Below are positions 50,065 to 59,308 of a stretch of DNA of 64,000 bases, in pieces (the stretch's first letter is position 1; every line of letters starts with the position of its first letter). Both the position numbers and the translations under genes were made by a program. The notes under the pieces were generated by a model. The model worked only from the letters and a program-made list of their open reading frames with translations, ran no database searches and was not told the origin of the DNA. Source of the DNA: an uncultured Litorivicinus sp. (lineage in GTDB: Bacteria; Pseudomonadota; Gammaproteobacteria; Pseudomonadales; Litorivicinaceae); contig CACECO010000003.1 of the NCBI GenBank assembly GCA_902558075.1, forward strand, positions 1-64,000, written 5' to 3'.

Positions 50065-50447
50065 ATGGATATCGATTCGCCAAATGTGTGTTGTTTTTGG
50101 CCTTGCGCTTGTCGATGGATCCATCCTGTTGATGTTTTTACTCGCAAGTGAGTCAAAAATTGAAGAACGGCTTTTTTCGGAAATTACCTACCAAATGAGT
50201 AAGCTCAAAGATTTTACCGATAGTCTGTTTTTTTCGAGACACAGTCTCAGCAACGATGCGGCAACAGATCGATGGTTTTTTGTGACAGGCTGCCGAATGG
50301 CTCGTTAGCTTTTAGCCATGCGGAGAGACCCATGAACATCGCAAAGCGTATCTGATTCAGCAACGTGATTACGTGGCTGAACTTGTCACGAAACTAAGCC
50401 AAGTCCCGGATTTGATTCCTCAGTCGAATCTCTCAGCGACTCAGTGA
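50065..50447 (+). pseudogene. Possible degraded coding stretch in a 486-base gap
   Basis: The gap 49991-50476 holds no intact gene I recognise. One frame (50084-50308, 74 residues) starts with a hydrophobic helix and continues KIEERLFSEITYQMSKLKDF. Another frame (50316-50447) has no start codon but reads HRKAYLIQQRDYVAEL and ends at TGA. An AAGAGG before ATG 50065 begins a third frame that stops after 28 codons. This is consistent with a small frameshifted gene, or with non-coding DNA. Promoters for maeB (minus) and the phosphoribosyltransferase (plus) must also lie in this gap. Confidence 0.25.
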
Positions 50448-50476
50448 TAAACTGGTGTTTTGGTAGGATAGATTCC

Positions 50477-51043
50477 ATGAGTACTCGTCTTCGTTTTTCG
50501 TATTCAGACCTTCATCAAACGATCGCTGATGGCGTCCAGGAAATTATTGCCAGTGATTTCCAGTTCGATGTCATTTTGGCAATTGGTGGTGGCGGTTTTA
50601 TTCCAGCACGGATCCTCCGGACCTATGTTGAAAAACCGCTGATCGCCATTTCACTTGCTCGCTATCATCCAGACGAACCACCATCTGATGTCCCATTTAA
50701 AATTCAATGGGTTGAGGGCGTTAAAAATATGATCACTAATAAGCGGGTGCTGTTAGTTGACGAAGTGGATGACGAGCGTACGACGCTTGCTTTTGCAATT
50801 GGAGAACTGCTTGCAGAGAACCCGGCGGAGATCGGCGTGTTCGTGATGCATAACAAATTAAAAACGAAAAAAGCTGAGTTTCCAGATCCCGTTAAACACA
50901 TATTTGTTGGTAAGAATATCGAGGATGTTTGGGTTGACTATCCCTGGGATGCGCGAGACATTGTTCAACATGAGCGTGATGCGGCTAAGGGCGGAGTACT
51001 TGAGGTTGATGAAGCCGAAGCAAAGGCTGCTTATCGCAATTAA
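50477..51043 (+). CDS. Phosphoribosyltransferase-domain protein
   Basis: 188 residues from MSTRLRFSYSDLHQTIADG. Type I PRTase fold: the hood-side VILAIGGGGFIPARIL (32-47) and the PRPP loop VLLVDEVDDERTT (91-103). The usual loop is VDDvxxTGxT; here the glycine of TG is Arg and an extra acidic residue is present. Resembles xanthine/hypoxanthine PRTase-like proteins of unknown substrate. An upstream ATG at 50444 lacks family match. Convergent with the amino-acid ABC genes. Confidence 0.82.
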   Translation: MSTRLRFSYSDLHQTIADGVQEIIASDFQFDVILAIGGGGFIPARILRTYVEKPLIAISLARYHPDEPPSDVPFKIQWVEGVKNMITNKRVLLVDEVDDERTTLAFAIGELLAENPAEIGVFVMHNKLKTKKAEFPDPVKHIFVGKNIEDVWVDYPWDARDIVQHERDAAKGGVLEVDEAEAKAAYRN

Positions 51044-51053
51044 CAGTTAACAG

Positions 51054-51851
51054 TTACCGTGAGAGCCTCTTGAACCATGGGTCCGACGGCAAACTCTGGA
51101 ACCAGTATCGTCTGATGATAAAGGCCATCACGGTCAGCACAGCGGTTAATAAAATGTAGAGAATAGCGGCTCCGCCGAAGACCCACAAATCATAACTTCT
51201 TGAAAAGACAGTCCTCGCTTGTCCCATCAAATCTAAAACGGTGATGGTGCTGACAAGTGCACTGGCTTTTAGCAACAGGATGCCTTCATTTGCCAGTGCA
51301 GGCCAGGATGCTCGGAGTGCCTGCGGAAAAAAAATTTTGAAGAAGGTTTGTTGAGTACTGAGTCCAATGGACTGTGCGCCCTCAAGTTGTCCCTTTGGTA
51401 GATTCCGGATTGCACCAATTAAAATATTAGTTTGGTAGGCAGCTGAATTGAGCGTGAGAACAATGAGTCCAACCCACCATCCGCTGCCGAGAAACAGCCA
51501 AGCGGCTGATTCTCGAACGAACTCGAATTGAGCAAGTCCATAATAGATGAGCCATAACTGAATCAGGATCGGTGTTCCCTGAAAGACATAAACATAGCCG
51601 GTGATGGATGCTTGGATGAATCGAGGGCCAATAGCTAGCAGCTTTGCAAGTGATCTGGCCAAAAGGAAGGCTAGGATGAGTGCCAAGACGACCAATTCAA
51701 AGGTCGTAAATAAGCCATCAACCAAACGAGGACAATGAGGTCCGATGGAATTCGGAAGCATGGACTCCATGGGTTCACAGACTGATTTGCCGACATGGTA
51801 GTGCCATCCTTTGAACCAAAAATATGTTGATTTCAAAAAGCCTTCGACCAT
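51054..51851 (-). CDS. Polar amino-acid ABC transporter permease (HisM-like)
   Basis: 265 residues with an N-terminal insert and a binding-protein-dependent transport domain; VYVFQGTPILIQLWLIYYG and the EAA loop LEGAQSIGLSTQQTFFKIFFPQALR mark it. Its ATG overlaps the TGA of the other permease (TGATG). Third gene of a binding protein-permease-permease operon. No ATPase gene follows. Confidence 0.92.
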   Translation of the reverse strand: MVEGFLKSTYFWFKGWHYHVGKSVCEPMESMLPNSIGPHCPRLVDGLFTTFELVVLALILAFLLARSLAKLLAIGPRFIQASITGYVYVFQGTPILIQLWLIYYGLAQFEFVRESAAWLFLGSGWWVGLIVLTLNSAAYQTNILIGAIRNLPKGQLEGAQSIGLSTQQTFFKIFFPQALRASWPALANEGILLLKASALVSTITVLDLMGQARTVFSRSYDLWVFGGAAILYILLTAVLTVMAFIIRRYWFQSLPSDPWFKRLSR

Positions 51852-52585
51852 CAACTCAGACCCACCATTGCCACACGATCTTCGAGACGTTCTCTCACTC
51901 GATTACTAAACCAAGTCATGACCAGGTACAGAACGGCGGCGGCTACGAAAAAAATGAAGGGTTCGCGCTCAGTTTCGCCGGCCACTTTCGCGGTTCGTAG
52001 GAGTTCGTCAAAAGCAATGACTGCGACCAGTGATGTATCTTTTAGCAGCACAAGCCACAGGTTTGTCAAACCAGGTAATGCATACCGCCACATCAGTGGA
52101 AGGTGGACTTGTCTGATGGTTTGTCCTTGAGACAGTCCGAGTGCACGCGACGCCTCAATCAATCCTCGCGGTACTGCCCAATAAGCACCTTTGAATACCT
52201 CGGACGCATAAACTCCGAAAATCAGGCCCAGACCAAGCGCGCCTGCAAAAAATTTCGGAGTTGATATGGTCAGAGGGATCGAGAGCGCACTAAATAGTGC
52301 GTTGAGCACAATATCGAGGCTGAAAAAGACAATTAAGATCACCAGAAATTCTGGTGTGCCTCTAAATAGGAGCGTTAATCCGTTGGCAATACCGCGTATT
52401 GCCGGGTTGGGCTGAATCTTTAAAACGGCAACTTTGCCACCGATTAGGAGGCCAACGAGCATAGAGGCAACCGCTAAGCTAACCGTCATGAGTGCCCCGA
52501 GGAGCAGTTCATCTCCCCAGCCGGCTGTACCAAGTGTGAGTTTACTCAGAGTCTCCACGAAAAAGGTGGGGACTTGGATCCCCAC
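51851..52585 (-). CDS. Polar amino-acid ABC transporter permease (HisQ-like)
   Basis: 244 residues. TM domain with LTLLFRGTPEFLVILIVFFS and the EAA loop IEASRALGLSQGQTIRQVHLP. The start is GTG, only seven bases after the binding-protein stop, and it has no clear Shine-Dalgarno. The GTG itself lies inside a terminator-like hairpin, so expression is probably set lower than that of the binding protein. Confidence 0.92.
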   Translation of the reverse strand: MGIQVPTFFVETLSKLTLGTAGWGDELLLGALMTVSLAVASMLVGLLIGGKVAVLKIQPNPAIRGIANGLTLLFRGTPEFLVILIVFFSLDIVLNALFSALSIPLTISTPKFFAGALGLGLIFGVYASEVFKGAYWAVPRGLIEASRALGLSQGQTIRQVHLPLMWRYALPGLTNLWLVLLKDTSLVAVIAFDELLRTAKVAGETEREPFIFFVAAAVLYLVMTWFSNRVRERLEDRVAMVGLS

Positions 52586-52586
52586 C
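52560..52586 (-). terminator. Terminator/attenuator hairpin inside permease start
   Basis: On the minus strand GGTGGGGA (52586-52579), loop TCCAAG, TCCCCACC (52572-52565), TTTTT (52564-52560). An 8-bp GC-rich stem with U5 covers the GTG start and first codons of the HisQ-like permease, right after the binding-protein gene. Likely lets most transcripts end after the binding protein. Confidence 0.7.
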
Positions 52587-52591
52587 CGTTA

Positions 52592-53335
52592 TCAATAGAT
52601 ATCGGCGGAAAAATACTTGGCATTAATCTCTGCATACTTGCCGTTCGCACGGATCGCATCGATTGCCCTATTCAATGCTGATTTCAGGTCACCTTCACCT
52701 TGACGAATCCCGATACCGATTTGATCATTAATATCAATTTTATCGCCTGCAAGCTCGTAACCTGTGTTCTCTTTGAGCCAATCCATCGCCGGATAGATAT
52801 CAGATACCATTGCATCCAATCGACCCGCTAAAAGGTCGGCGTAGGCAGCAGTTTGCGTATCATATAGCTTGATATCTGTATTCCCCATCAAATTATCTTC
52901 AGCCCATTGAGAGGCCACAGTCGAACGCTGTGCCCCAACGGTTTTACCAGCCATATCCTGAGGACCAGCAACCTGACCTTTGGGTCCAATCACAGCCAAA
53001 TAATTTGAATAGTACCGATTGGTGAAATCAATAGTTTGTTTGCGCTCATCAGTGATCGACATTGATGCAATGATTGCGTCGTACTTATTTGCCACTAGCG
53101 CTGGAATGATTCCATCCCAGTCTTGAGCAACTAATTCACAATTTGCTTCCATTTCTTCGCAAAGAGCCATTGCGATATCGACATCGAAACCGATGAGATT
53201 GCCGTCGGCATCAACACCGTTAAATGGAGGGTAGGCACCCTCAGTCGCGATGCGTAATGGATCAGGAATACCTGCTGCCACCGATGCCGAAGCGATCGCA
53301 CTCAACACGACAGCCGTAAGAAGTTTTTTCATCAT
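52592..53335 (-). CDS. Amino-acid ABC transporter substrate-binding protein
   Basis: Periplasmic binding protein of the Lys/Arg/Orn/His group, 247 residues. Signal peptide about 1-22 (MMKKLLTAVVLSAIASASVAA) with no lipobox Cys. Mature part starts PLRIATEGAYPPFN and has LIGFDVDIAMALCEEM, typical of SBP_bac_3 family basic or polar amino-acid binders. Two tandem ATG codons start it; AAGGAA upstream. Exact ligand unknown. Confidence 0.93.
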   Translation of the reverse strand: MMKKLLTAVVLSAIASASVAAGIPDPLRIATEGAYPPFNGVDADGNLIGFDVDIAMALCEEMEANCELVAQDWDGIIPALVANKYDAIIASMSITDERKQTIDFTNRYYSNYLAVIGPKGQVAGPQDMAGKTVGAQRSTVASQWAEDNLMGNTDIKLYDTQTAAYADLLAGRLDAMVSDIYPAMDWLKENTGYELAGDKIDINDQIGIGIRQGEGDLKSALNRAIDAIRANGKYAEINAKYFSADIY

Positions 53336-53377
53336 GATTCTTTTCCTTCGTTCTAATAGCTTGAATGGTATCAGATT

Positions 53378-53818
53378 TCACCAATCGCCTGTGTTGCCCA
53401 TTGACGTCCACGGTTCTGCGGGTGCAAGCGCATCGCCAGCTTGCAACAGTTCAATCGAAATCCCATCGGGACTTTGGATAAATGCCATGTGTCCGTCACG
53501 AGGCGGCCGATTGATCGTCACTCCAAGCGTTTGTAAGTGAGCGCAGAGCCTATAAATGTCGTCGACTCGGTAGGCAAGATGACCAAAATTCCGCCCACCG
53601 GTGTATTCCTCCCGATCCCAGTTGTAGGTCAACTCAATGAGAGGCGCCTTGTTCTCTCGCGCACTGCTCAAGTCATCAGGCGCCGCCAAGAATACCAGCG
53701 TAAATCTTCCTTGATTACTGTCATAACGGCGGGTCTCCACCAATCCCAATCCATCACAGTAGAACCTTAATGAGGCGTCAAGATCGGTGACTCGGATCAT
53801 GGTATGAAGGTATTGCAC
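53378..53818 (-). CDS. gloA: Lactoylglutathione lyase (glyoxalase I)
   Basis: Converts the methylglyoxal-glutathione hemithioacetal to lactoylglutathione. A GTG start after GGAGG is chosen; it places metal ligands at H5, E62, H80 and E123, and H5 matches the E. coli position exactly. 146 residues; [14 protein letters not shown] and [12 protein letters not shown] are typical. A longer frame upstream has no family match and would overlap the divergent adaptor gene. Confidence 0.92.
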   Translation of the reverse strand: MQYLHTMIRVTDLDASLRFYCDGLGLVETRRYDSNQGRFTLVFLAAPDDLSSARENKAPLIELTYNWDREEYTGGRNFGHLAYRVDDIYRLCAHLQTLGVTINRPPRDGHMAFIQSPDGISIELLQAGDALAPAEPWTSMGNTGDW

Positions 53819-53906
53819 AAAGCCTCCGAATTTTTTAAAAATCACTTTTATTTGTTCAAGATAAGGCGCATAAAGCAACCTCAGGGTACTACAGAAGTCG
53901 AATGCC

Positions 53907-54986
53907 ATGCGTATTATCTTTACCGTTTTATTGTTGATGTTATCGCAATCGTTGTGGGCCGCAGTTATTCCGGTCTACGTCGATCAAGCAACAACGAGCC
54001 AGGTACAAACTGGAACAAACGTATCTGGTCGCGTTGTCGCCAGCGTGATTCATACTTTGTCCGCTGAAGTTGCAGAAACGGTTTCGATCATGAACGTCCT
54101 CGTTGGAGACTCAGTGAAGGCGGGTGAGGAACTCGCACGCCTCGATGACACTGAAATTCGCAGCCATCTGAAGAGCCTAAAGGCACGGAAAACTTATCTC
54201 ACTGCTCACCTGGCTTTGTTAGAACAGCGAAAAATAGTCCGTGAGCAACAACTGGCTCGTGCCGAGAGCTTGAACACCAGAGATTTGCTGACACGCGATG
54301 TAACCGAGCAAGCGGAACTCAATGTGATCCAGACGGAAAGCGATCTTGTGGAGACGCGTTATGAACTTAACGAAGCGAATATCCAGACAACAGATGTTGA
54401 ACGCCAGCTGAGGCAGACTCGGATCACTGCAGAAACATCTGGTCGAGTGATTACGATTAACGTGACGCAGGGCCAATACGTTAAACCAGGTGATCAATTG
54501 TTTAGATTATTACCCGATCTAGGAATTGAGATAGAAGCTGAAGTAAGACCAGAGGCTTATAACTCGATGTCAATTGGACAGATCATTTCCGGGACCCTGC
54601 GTCACGCCTCCTATGATTTGAAGGTTCGAGCATTGATTGCAGAGCAAAACCCGAGAACTGGGTCGCGATTAATTCGCTTACAGTTTTTGAGCCCACCCAT
54701 GGGTAACTTTGTGCTTGGAGAATCCATTGACCTCACGCTTCCAATTGGCAAGATCAAAGACAAGATTACGATTGCTAAAGATGCTGTTATTCCGAGTAAA
54801 GGCGGGCATCGAGTCGTAGTTATCGTTGATGGAAAAGCGGAACCACGTAGTGTTGAACTCGGAGCGGGTTTTGGCGATCGGATTGTTGTGACAAAAGGTA
54901 TTCGAGCAGGCGAGCTTGTGGTTACTCAAGGACAAGATGGCTTGCGCAAAGGGCAAGATGTCAGCATCGTTGGAGATCAATCGTGA
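53907..54986 (+). CDS. RND efflux adaptor (membrane fusion protein)
   Basis: 359 residues. Signal peptide about 1-18 ([18 protein letters not shown]), no lipobox Cys. Lipoyl domain halves [22 protein letters not shown] and [22 protein letters not shown] flank a coiled-coil hairpin (about 85-160), followed by beta-barrel and C-terminal domains ending [11 protein letters not shown]. Its stop overlaps the GTG of the pump gene. No ribosome-binding site of strength seen; divergent from gloA. Confidence 0.92.
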   Translation: MRIIFTVLLLMLSQSLWAAVIPVYVDQATTSQVQTGTNVSGRVVASVIHTLSAEVAETVSIMNVLVGDSVKAGEELARLDDTEIRSHLKSLKARKTYLTAHLALLEQRKIVREQQLARAESLNTRDLLTRDVTEQAELNVIQTESDLVETRYELNEANIQTTDVERQLRQTRITAETSGRVITINVTQGQYVKPGDQLFRLLPDLGIEIEAEVRPEAYNSMSIGQIISGTLRHASYDLKVRALIAEQNPRTGSRLIRLQFLSPPMGNFVLGESIDLTLPIGKIKDKITIAKDAVIPSKGGHRVVVIVDGKAEPRSVELGAGFGDRIVVTKGIRAGELVVTQGQDGLRKGQDVSIVGDQS

Positions 54987-57900
54987 ACGCCTTGATACGT
55001 AGTGCCATCGTACACCCGATCGGGGTATTGGCGGTTGTTCTGTCGATGATCTTATTCGGCGTTGCATCACTTCAAACAATCCCAATCCAAATGACGCCCG
55101 ATATCGACAAACCGATTCTTCAAGTGCGCGTGAGCTGGCCTGGCGCTTCGCCTAAGGATGTGGAACAGGAGGTGGTTCTTCGGCTAGAGCGCGAATTGAC
55201 TGGACTTTCGGGTGTACAGAGTGTTCGAAGCGACAGTCGTCGTGGTCAAGCTCGGGTTACTTTGACCTATGGCGTCGGCCAGGACATGGATGCAGCTTTA
55301 GTGAAGCTCTTGGGTCAATTAGCCCGAGTATCTGGTCTACCAAGCGATGCAAAGCAACCTGAAGTTCGGACATCGAATTCGGATGATTCACCTATCGCTA
55401 GAATGGCGCTGGTTGCCCAAGACGGTGTTGATATCGACATCGATACGCTTGGTCAATTTGTTGATACCGTGATCCTTGAACCGCTCAGCCGAATCAGTGG
55501 CATTGCTGAGGTAACTTCAAGGGGTGGTGCAGCTCGCGAATTGCGTATTGCACTTAATATCGATCGCGTTGCTGAATTTGGGTTATCGATTGCTGAGGTA
55601 GCGGATGCTATTCGCACGTCTTCCGCTGAGGTAACCGCGGGCGAGATCACAGAGGGTAACCGCAGTTTCACACTGAGGACGGAGGCAATCAGTTATACAC
55701 CGGATACCGCAAAAGAGCTTGTTGTTCGGACAGATCTTCGCGATGGTCGTATCTTCAATGTTAAGTTGTCAGACATTGCTGATATTGAGCTGGGATACAA
55801 GACTCCAAATAGTTTCCGTCGGCTAAATGGCAAGCCAGCGATAACCTTTGCGGTGCTCAGAGAACCGGCATCGAATGTCGTGACTACACTCGAACGACTT
55901 AAAAACGAGGTCGATGCCTTAAACGCAGGCGTGCTCGCTGAGCGGGGACTCGATTTACGCATCGTTTATGATGAAACTGTGTATATCGGATCAGCTCTGG
56001 ATTTGGTTCAGAACAACATCATGATCGGCGGTATTTTGGCGATCGTGGTTCTTTTAACTTTTTTACGTGCGTTAGCGCCAACTGCTATCGTAATAATCGC
56101 GATTCCTGTGTCTATTATCTCGACCTTTGTGGTGATTGCAGGACTTGGGTTATCAATCAATGTGATCTCGCTTGCCGGGCTCGCATTCGCTGTTGGGATG
56201 GTTGTTGATGCATCCATTGTGAGCCTTGAGAACATTTACCGACTGAAGCAGTCTGGTTTTCCGACTTTGAAAGCCGCTTATTGGGGTGCACGTCAGGTGT
56301 GGGCGCCAATCTTGGGCTCAGCACTGACAACGGTTGTTGTATTTATCCCAATCTTGATATTAGATCTCCCGGTCGGTCAGCTCTTCAGAGATATTGCAGT
56401 CGCTATCAGTGCTTCGGTCATTGTGTCTGTGATTGTTTCAGTGACCGTGATTCCATCTCTGGGTTCCTGGTTGATTAAAGATGCTAAACGTTTTGATCGG
56501 CAAACTCGTATTCCAGTGATTGATACGTTGGCTTGCGGGTTTAAGCACTTGGTGCTGTCGTATTGCCGGATTGTTGTGCGGTCAACGGCTGGAGGATTAG
56601 TGGTTGTGTTTGCCCTCATCGCTTGTTCGATCGCGACCTTAATGATGATGATGCCGCCGTTAGACTATTTGCCCGATGGCGACAGGAACTTTGTATTTGG
56701 ACGTATCTCAGTCCCACCCGGCTACACTCGCGAAGCAACCGTCAATTTTGCGCAGTCGATGGAAGACGTCGCCCGCCCACTCTGGGAAAATCCCAATCCA
56801 GAAAAGCTTCCACATATCGATCGCTTCTTCTTCGTTGCTTACAACGGAGGCGCCTTTGCTGGTGCTGCGACAGCAGATGCAGGACGAATTCGCGAGCTGA
56901 TCCCGGTGTTATCTGAACCAGTGGCAAAAGCGCCAGGAGCCCGTGTCTTTGTGACCCAGGCTTCGTTGTTCGGTCGTTCAGTCGGAGGGTCACGTGGCAT
57001 CTTGATCGATGTACTCGGACCCGACTTCGAAACAGTTGAACCCGCCTTCCAGAGTGTTAGACGACAAGTCAGTGAGTTGTTTCCGAGGAAAGCTGGCCAT
57101 CAAATTCGTGTTCGACCATCAGCAAATGCGGTGGGTCCTGAGTTGGTTGTCAGGCCAGATCGAGCTGCACTGGCTCGCGCCGGGGTTTCTGCAAGAGATT
57201 TTGCGCAAGCTCTCGATGTGTACAACGATGGTATTCTGGTCCGAGAGATACCACTGGGTGGGGAGCTGGTTGAATTAGTCTTAACAACAAAGACTCGAGA
57301 GACCTCGAAAATCGAAGATATTGCGGACATTCCGGTGATCGCTCGGAATGGGTCACTAGTAAAAGTCGGTCAAGTTGCCGAGGTATCGATTGAGTCGGCG
57401 CCGAATCAATTACTACGAAAAGCCGGTCGTCGTGCTGTGACTATCGAATTACGCCTGCATGAGTCGATTCCATTGGAAACAGCCATTGCTGAAATCAATG
57501 AAAAGGTCGTGACTCCATTCAATATCAATTCGAAAAATGGCGTCAGACTCGCGCTGTCAGGAGCTGCTGATGAGCTGGCAAAGGCCTGGAGTGCGATGCA
57601 AACAAACGTTGTTTTAGCGATCGCAGTGATTTACTTACTCTTGGTTATTTTATTAAAAAGTTTCGCCTTGCCGCTCGTCATTCTGGTCACTGTGCCAATC
57701 GCAGCAACTGGGGGAATTCTGGGATTAGCTATATTGAACTTATATATGGATCAGCCATTAGATATGTTGACGATGCTCGGCTTTATTATTCTGACGGGTG
57801 TGGTCGTCAACAATGCGATTTTAATGGTTGAGCAAACGCTATGGCACATCCAACGTGATGGCATGGATTCGGTTGCCGCAATTTTGGAAGCGACAAGTAA

Positions 57901-58156
57901 CCGGATTCGTCCAATATTCATGTCGACACTAACCAGCCTTTTTGGTTTATTGCCGTTAATTGTTCTCCCTGGGGCAGGCTCTGAATTGTATCGAGGGATT
58001 GGGATTGTAGTGTTTGGCGGTCTGCTTTTATCGACGGTTTTGGCTTTGTTTTTTATTCCACCCTTGATGGCTGTTTTGATGAAACGATACAAACCGGGCT
58101 CACCGATCGGTGGCATGACGGAAGAGATGACAGCGCCTCTTTCTCAAATTGCCTGA
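54983..58156 (+). CDS. RND-family efflux transporter permease (second of two)
   Basis: 1057 residues, 12 membrane segments expected. N-terminal IRSAIVHPIGVLAVVLSMIL. TM4 reads GMVVDASIVSLENI, with one Asp instead of the AcrB pair; TM10 reads TGVVVNNAILMVEQ without the AcrB lysine. This pattern occurs in AcrB-like pumps of the SwrC-like kind. GTG start coupled to the adaptor. It differs strongly from the pump at 24.4-27.6 kb, so not a recent duplicate. Substrate unknown. Confidence 0.93.
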   Translation: MNALIRSAIVHPIGVLAVVLSMILFGVASLQTIPIQMTPDIDKPILQVRVSWPGASPKDVEQEVVLRLERELTGLSGVQSVRSDSRRGQARVTLTYGVGQDMDAALVKLLGQLARVSGLPSDAKQPEVRTSNSDDSPIARMALVAQDGVDIDIDTLGQFVDTVILEPLSRISGIAEVTSRGGAARELRIALNIDRVAEFGLSIAEVADAIRTSSAEVTAGEITEGNRSFTLRTEAISYTPDTAKELVVRTDLRDGRIFNVKLSDIADIELGYKTPNSFRRLNGKPAITFAVLREPASNVVTTLERLKNEVDALNAGVLAERGLDLRIVYDETVYIGSALDLVQNNIMIGGILAIVVLLTFLRALAPTAIVIIAIPVSIISTFVVIAGLGLSINVISLAGLAFAVGMVVDASIVSLENIYRLKQSGFPTLKAAYWGARQVWAPILGSALTTVVVFIPILILDLPVGQLFRDIAVAISASVIVSVIVSVTVIPSLGSWLIKDAKRFDRQTRIPVIDTLACGFKHLVLSYCRIVVRSTAGGLVVVFALIACSIATLMMMMPPLDYLPDGDRNFVFGRISVPPGYTREATVNFAQSMEDVARPLWENPNPEKLPHIDRFFFVAYNGGAFAGAATADAGRIRELIPVLSEPVAKAPGARVFVTQASLFGRSVGGSRGILIDVLGPDFETVEPAFQSVRRQVSELFPRKAGHQIRVRPSANAVGPELVVRPDRAALARAGVSARDFAQALDVYNDGILVREIPLGGELVELVLTTKTRETSKIEDIADIPVIARNGSLVKVGQVAEVSIESAPNQLLRKAGRRAVTIELRLHESIPLETAIAEINEKVVTPFNINSKNGVRLALSGAADELAKAWSAMQTNVVLAIAVIYLLLVILLKSFALPLVILVTVPIAATGGILGLAILNLYMDQPLDMLTMLGFIILTGVVVNNAILMVEQTLWHIQRDGMDSVAAILEATSNRIRPIFMSTLTSLFGLLPLIVLPGAGSELYRGIGIVVFGGLLLSTVLALFFIPPLMAVLMKRYKPGSPIGGMTEEMTAPLSQIA

Positions 58157-58163
58157 CGAGACG

Positions 58164-58192
58164 CTCGAGATTCGTTAAAATCTCGGGTTTTT
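58164..58192 (+). terminator. Terminator after the second RND gene
   Basis: CTCGAGATT (58164-58172), loop CGTTAA, AATCTCGGG (58179-58187), then TTTTT. A 9-bp stem including one wobble pair, eight bases after the RND stop and before prfB. Confidence 0.75.
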
Positions 58193-58212
58193 CAACTGCA
58201 TCGAGACCATGC

Positions 58213-59308
58213 ATGGAAATAAATGCCCGTAATACAATGATGGCAGACCTCAAGGCGCGTACCGACGTGCTGAGGGGGTATCTTTGACTACACAGCGAAG
58301 CGCGAACGACTCGACGAAGTCAATTTAGAGCTCGAAGATCCTAACGTCTGGAATGATCCGGCCAAAGCACAAGCACTCGGTCGCGAGCGTGCAAGCTTGG
58401 AAGCTGTCGTTGAGACGATTGATGAGTTGGATCAAAGTCTTGCCGACCAGACCGAGCTGACGGCAATGTTACTTGAAGAAGGCGACCAAGATGGACTCGT
58501 CGAAGTCGATGAAGAACTTGAGCATTTAAAAACCTTGGTTGTTGGTCTCGAGTTCCGCAGAATGTTTTCCGGTGAAGCTGACGGCAACAGTTGTTATCTC
58601 GATATTCAGGCGGGCTCAGGAGGAACCGAAGCACAAGACTGGGCCAATATGTTACTTCGCATGTATCTCCGCTGGTCTGAGAAAAAAGGTTTCAAGGTTG
58701 AGGTCGTCGAGGTTTCAGAGGGTGAGGTTGCGGGGATCAAGAGTGCGACGATTCGTGTGCAAGGTGAATACGCCTTCGGCTGGCTGCGGACAGAGACAGG
58801 TGTCCACCGGTTGGTTCGTAAGAGTCCTTTTGACTCCGGCGCAAGACGTCACACTTCGTTCTCTTCAGTGTTCGCCTCACCTGAAATCGACGACAACGTG
58901 GAAATTGAAATCGATCCATCCGATCTTCGAATCGATACCTATCGAGCGTCAGGAGCCGGTGGTCAGCACGTCAACAGAACAGATTCTGCGGTACGTATCA
59001 CCCATGAACCGAGTGGAATTGTGGTTCAATGCCAAAGTCAGCGTTCACAGCACCAGAACAAGGATTTTGCGATGAAACAACTTCGCGCTAAGTTGTATGA
59101 ACGCGAGATGGACGCTAGACGTACTGAAGCACAAGCGGTTGAGGACTCAAAAGCAGATATTGGCTGGGGTAGTCAAATTCGTTCTTATGTCTTGGATTCG
59201 AGTCGAATTAAGGATTTGAGAACAGGCGTTGAGACTTCCAACACTCAATCAGTGTTGGATGGTGCTTTAGATCCATTTATTGAAGCAAGCTTGAAGCAGG
59301 GACTGTAA
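58213..59308 (+). CDS. prfB: Peptide chain release factor 2 (programmed +1 frameshift)
   Basis: Releases peptides at UGA and UAA codons. Translation starts at ATG 58213 ([20 protein letters not shown]), reads 24 codons to CTT (58282-58284), slips +1 over the in-frame TGA, and continues from GAC at 58286, giving 364 residues (E. coli 365). The SPF anticodon-like tripeptide lies in [16 protein letters not shown], and the catalytic GGQ in [17 protein letters not shown]. Coding join: 58213-58284 with 58286-59308. Its TAA overlaps the lysS ATG by one base. Confidence 0.97.
58273..58288 (+). promoter_or_regulatory. prfB programmed frameshift site
   Basis: AGGGGGTATCTTTGAC: internal Shine-Dalgarno AGGGGG, three bases, slippery CTT, UGA stop, then C. 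It matches the E. coli autoregulatory site; low RF2 makes the ribosome pause at UGA and shift +1. Confidence 0.97.

Noticed and set aside
51031-51060. AACAGTT tandem repeat as terminator or att site
   Set aside because: Only two 7-base copies, no stem-loop and no mobile genes nearby.
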